Of a DNA stretch of 6,306 bases, positions 5,535 to 6,306 are shown one piece after another. Source of the DNA: Spirochaetaceae bacterium (GTDB lineage: Bacteria > Spirochaetota > Spirochaetia > Treponematales > Breznakiellaceae). The stretch covers positions 1-6,306 of the forward strand of contig JAITHR010000236.1 in assembly GCA_031279895.1 (NCBI GenBank), written 5' to 3'. Below the pieces are notes generated by a model. The model searched no databases and was not told the origin of the DNA. It was given only the letters and a program-made list of their open reading frames with translations. The position numbers and the translations under genes were made by a program. Each line of letters opens with the position of its first letter. The stretch's first letter is position 1.

Positions 5535-6164
5535 ATGCCTTGCGCTTCGGGCGCGGCCTCCGGCGCTTTCGGAAACGTTCCGTGCGGCGCGGGCAGTAAT
5601 CTTTCTATAGAAGAAACAAGTCTCTCCGTTTTGACCGGCAGCCTTCCCGCTTTTGGCGGAAGCCTCCCGGCGTCGGCCATGTTCAAGAATGAAGTATTCC
5701 TGGTCAAGAATGAGTCATTCCTGGTCAAGAATGAGTCATTCCTGGTCAAGAATGAAGTATTCCTGGTCAAGAATGAAGTATTCCTGGTCAAGAATGGGTT
5801 GGAAATAGTCATGGCCGCGTTGGAGACATTCATGCGCGGTTTGGAAACGAATCTTTTTAAGTTGAAAATGAATCTTTTTAAGTTGAAAACGAATCTTTTC
5901 AAGGCAAAACTGAATCTTTTCAAGGCAAAACTGAATCATTCCAGGGCAAAACTGAATCATTCCAGGGCAAAACTGAATCATTCCAGAGTGAATCTGAATC
6001 ATTCCAGGGCAAAACTGAATCATTCCAGAGTGAATCTGAATCATTCCAGAGCAAAACTGAATCATTCCAGGGCAAAACTGAATCATTTTAAGTTGAAAAC
6101 GAATCTTTTCAAGTTGAAAACGAATGTTTCCACGACGGGGAGACACGTCTCTAACTCTCTATGA
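5535..6164 (+). CDS. Hypothetical protein made of seven-residue repeats (coding status uncertain)
   Basis: This is the one frame that stays open through the whole 21-bp array, ending at TGA 6162-6164. The ATG at 5535 gives 209 residues; a TTG at 5496 would give 222 and an ATG at 5679 would give 161. None has a good ribosome binding site. The N-terminal 20 residues are small and Cys/Ser/Ala/Gly-rich. From 5598 on, the product is heptads: NLSIEET, SLSVLTG, SLPAFGG, then VKNESFL-type units, a transition (VMAALET, FMRGLET), then NLFKLKT, NLFKAKL and NHSRAKL types. The hydrophobic spacing is not a clean coiled-coil pattern. There is no signal peptide or membrane segment. Two minus-strand frames (5736-6146 and 5456-5923) are also long but each is stopped inside the array. 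The minus-strand reading of 5456-5680, ending in TERLVSSIERLLPAP and a Pro/Ala/Glu-rich tail, looks at least as protein-like, so the true strand is open. No family recognised. Confidence 0.3.
   Translation: MPCASGAASGAFGNVPCGAGSNLSIEETSLSVLTGSLPAFGGSLPASAMFKNEVFLVKNESFLVKNESFLVKNEVFLVKNEVFLVKNGLEIVMAALETFMRGLETNLFKLKMNLFKLKTNLFKAKLNLFKAKLNHSRAKLNHSRAKLNHSRVNLNHSRAKLNHSRVNLNHSRAKLNHSRAKLNHFKLKTNLFKLKTNVSTTGRHVSNSL
5598..6143. repeat. In-register array of 26 units of 21 bp
   Basis: Counting in steps of 21 from 5598 reaches 6143 without any insertion or deletion. Units 1-4 (5598-5681) are GC-richer, three of them beginning AGYCTYYCC. Units 5-9 (5682-5786) are near-identical, built on GTCAAGAATGA and ATTCCTG with two variants in the middle (AGT, GTC). 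Units 10-12 (5787-5849) are transitional: the first starts like the preceding family and all share a TTGGAR core. Units 13-25 (5850-6122) begin AATC and vary as TTTTTAAGTTGAAAA, TTTTCAAGGCAAAAC, ATTCCAGGGCAAAAC and ATTCCAGAGTGAATC forms. Unit 26 is degenerate. The two main families still match at 16 of 21 positions when aligned on ATTCC. Variants are mixed but ordered, as expected from local duplication. Confidence 0.92.
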
Positions 6165-6235
6165 ATAAAAGACTTACCGCAGCCTCCGAACCGCGCCGCG
6201 CCTCGAAGCGGGCGGGGACAGACCAGATGCCTCCG

Positions 6236-6292
6236 GCGGCTGGGGGGTCACGGACCCCCCAAACCCCCCACCGACGCGAGACGCCCCGCGCC
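6236..6292 (-). repeat. G-run intergenic element, copy 2 (inverted)
   Basis: On the minus strand this reads GGCGCGGGGCGTCTCGC (6292-6276), a 6-nt gap, GGGGGG TTT GGGGGG (6269-6255), a short loop, CCCCCC and AGCC. That is the same order of parts as at 581-659, with a shorter gap and loop. A perfect 9-bp stem forms from TGGGGGGTC (6241-6249) and GACCCCCCA (6253-6261) around the three bases ACG. No T-run follows on either strand. The element lies just past the 21-bp array, and the two copies face each other across the whole xyl and regulator block. It continues close to the window edge, so its full length is unknown. Confidence 0.5.
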
Positions 6293-6306
6293 TCAAACAA
6301 CGCCGT

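Noticed and set aside
5456..5923. Minus-strand frame with FLTRNTS heptads and a Pro/Ala/Glu-rich tail
   Set aside because: Its downstream tail looks protein-like, but the only start is a TTG inside a repeat unit with no ribosome binding site, and a stop lies just upstream. Not listed as a gene, though it keeps the strand question open.
5598..6143. CRISPR array
   Set aside because: Units abut with no unique spacers, the period is 21 bp, and no cas genes are present.
5736..6146. Minus-strand frame through the second repeat family (IRFQLKK and MIQFCPG heptads)
   Set aside because: A 21-bp unit lacking stops opens a frame by itself. This one is stopped inside the first repeat family and would need a frameshift to join the 5456-5923 minus frame. 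Its GTG does have GAGAG about 8 nt upstream, so it is kept as a caution.
6161..6306. Plus-strand frame starting at an ATGA overlap with the heptad frame and open to the window end
   Set aside because: The overlap resembles translational coupling, but the product is Pro/Arg-rich, runs straight through the G-run repeat element, and has no upstream ribosome binding site. It is too short to judge without sequence beyond the edge.

Overview
The window reads as an accessory metabolic locus from a moderately GC-rich bacterium. It holds a class II xylose isomerase gene (xylA), a xylulokinase gene (xylB), a divergent AraC-type regulator, a LuxR-type response regulator, and two intergenic areas rich in repeats. 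Genes have clear GGAGG-type ribosome binding sites and ATG starts. No taxonomic marker is present. The gene style, the moderate GC, the purine-rich low-complexity insert in xylB and the repeat-laden intergenic DNA would fit a spirochaete of the Treponema group, but this is only a weak guess.

Layout. Bases 1-120 look like the 3' end of a plus-strand gene that starts outside the window. Bases 121-681 hold a possible small basic ORF, a near-consensus sigma70 promoter (331-358), a heptanucleotide tandem repeat lying where that promoter would start transcription (360-400), a region able to form nested RNA stems (491-564), and a G-run element (581-659). Then come xylA (682-2034) and xylB (2057-3550), both on the minus strand and forming an operon with xylB first and a 22-nt gap. 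The 192-nt region 3551-3742 separates xylB from the divergent AraC-type gene (3743-4591, plus). That gene meets the LuxR-type response regulator (4588-5274, minus) tail to tail, with their stop codons overlapping.

The right end is dominated by 26 consecutive 21-bp units (5598-6143) kept in one unbroken register. They fall into four sub-families and would encode seven-residue repeats if translated. One plus-strand frame stays open across the whole array. The two partly open minus-strand frames do not, so strand and coding status are unsettled. A second, inverted copy of the G-run element lies at 6236-6292.

How the genes work together: the AraC-type protein has a cupin-like sugar-sensing N-terminus and most likely controls the divergent xylBA operon in response to xylose. 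XylA converts D-xylose to D-xylulose and XylB phosphorylates it to xylulose 5-phosphate for the pentose phosphate pathway. No xylose transporter lies in the window. The LuxR-type regulator has an altered receiver pocket, no sensor kinase nearby and no sequence link to xylose use. The most unusual parts are the 21-bp array and the promoter / heptamer / stem-loop segment at 331-655, neither of which I can assign to a known system.
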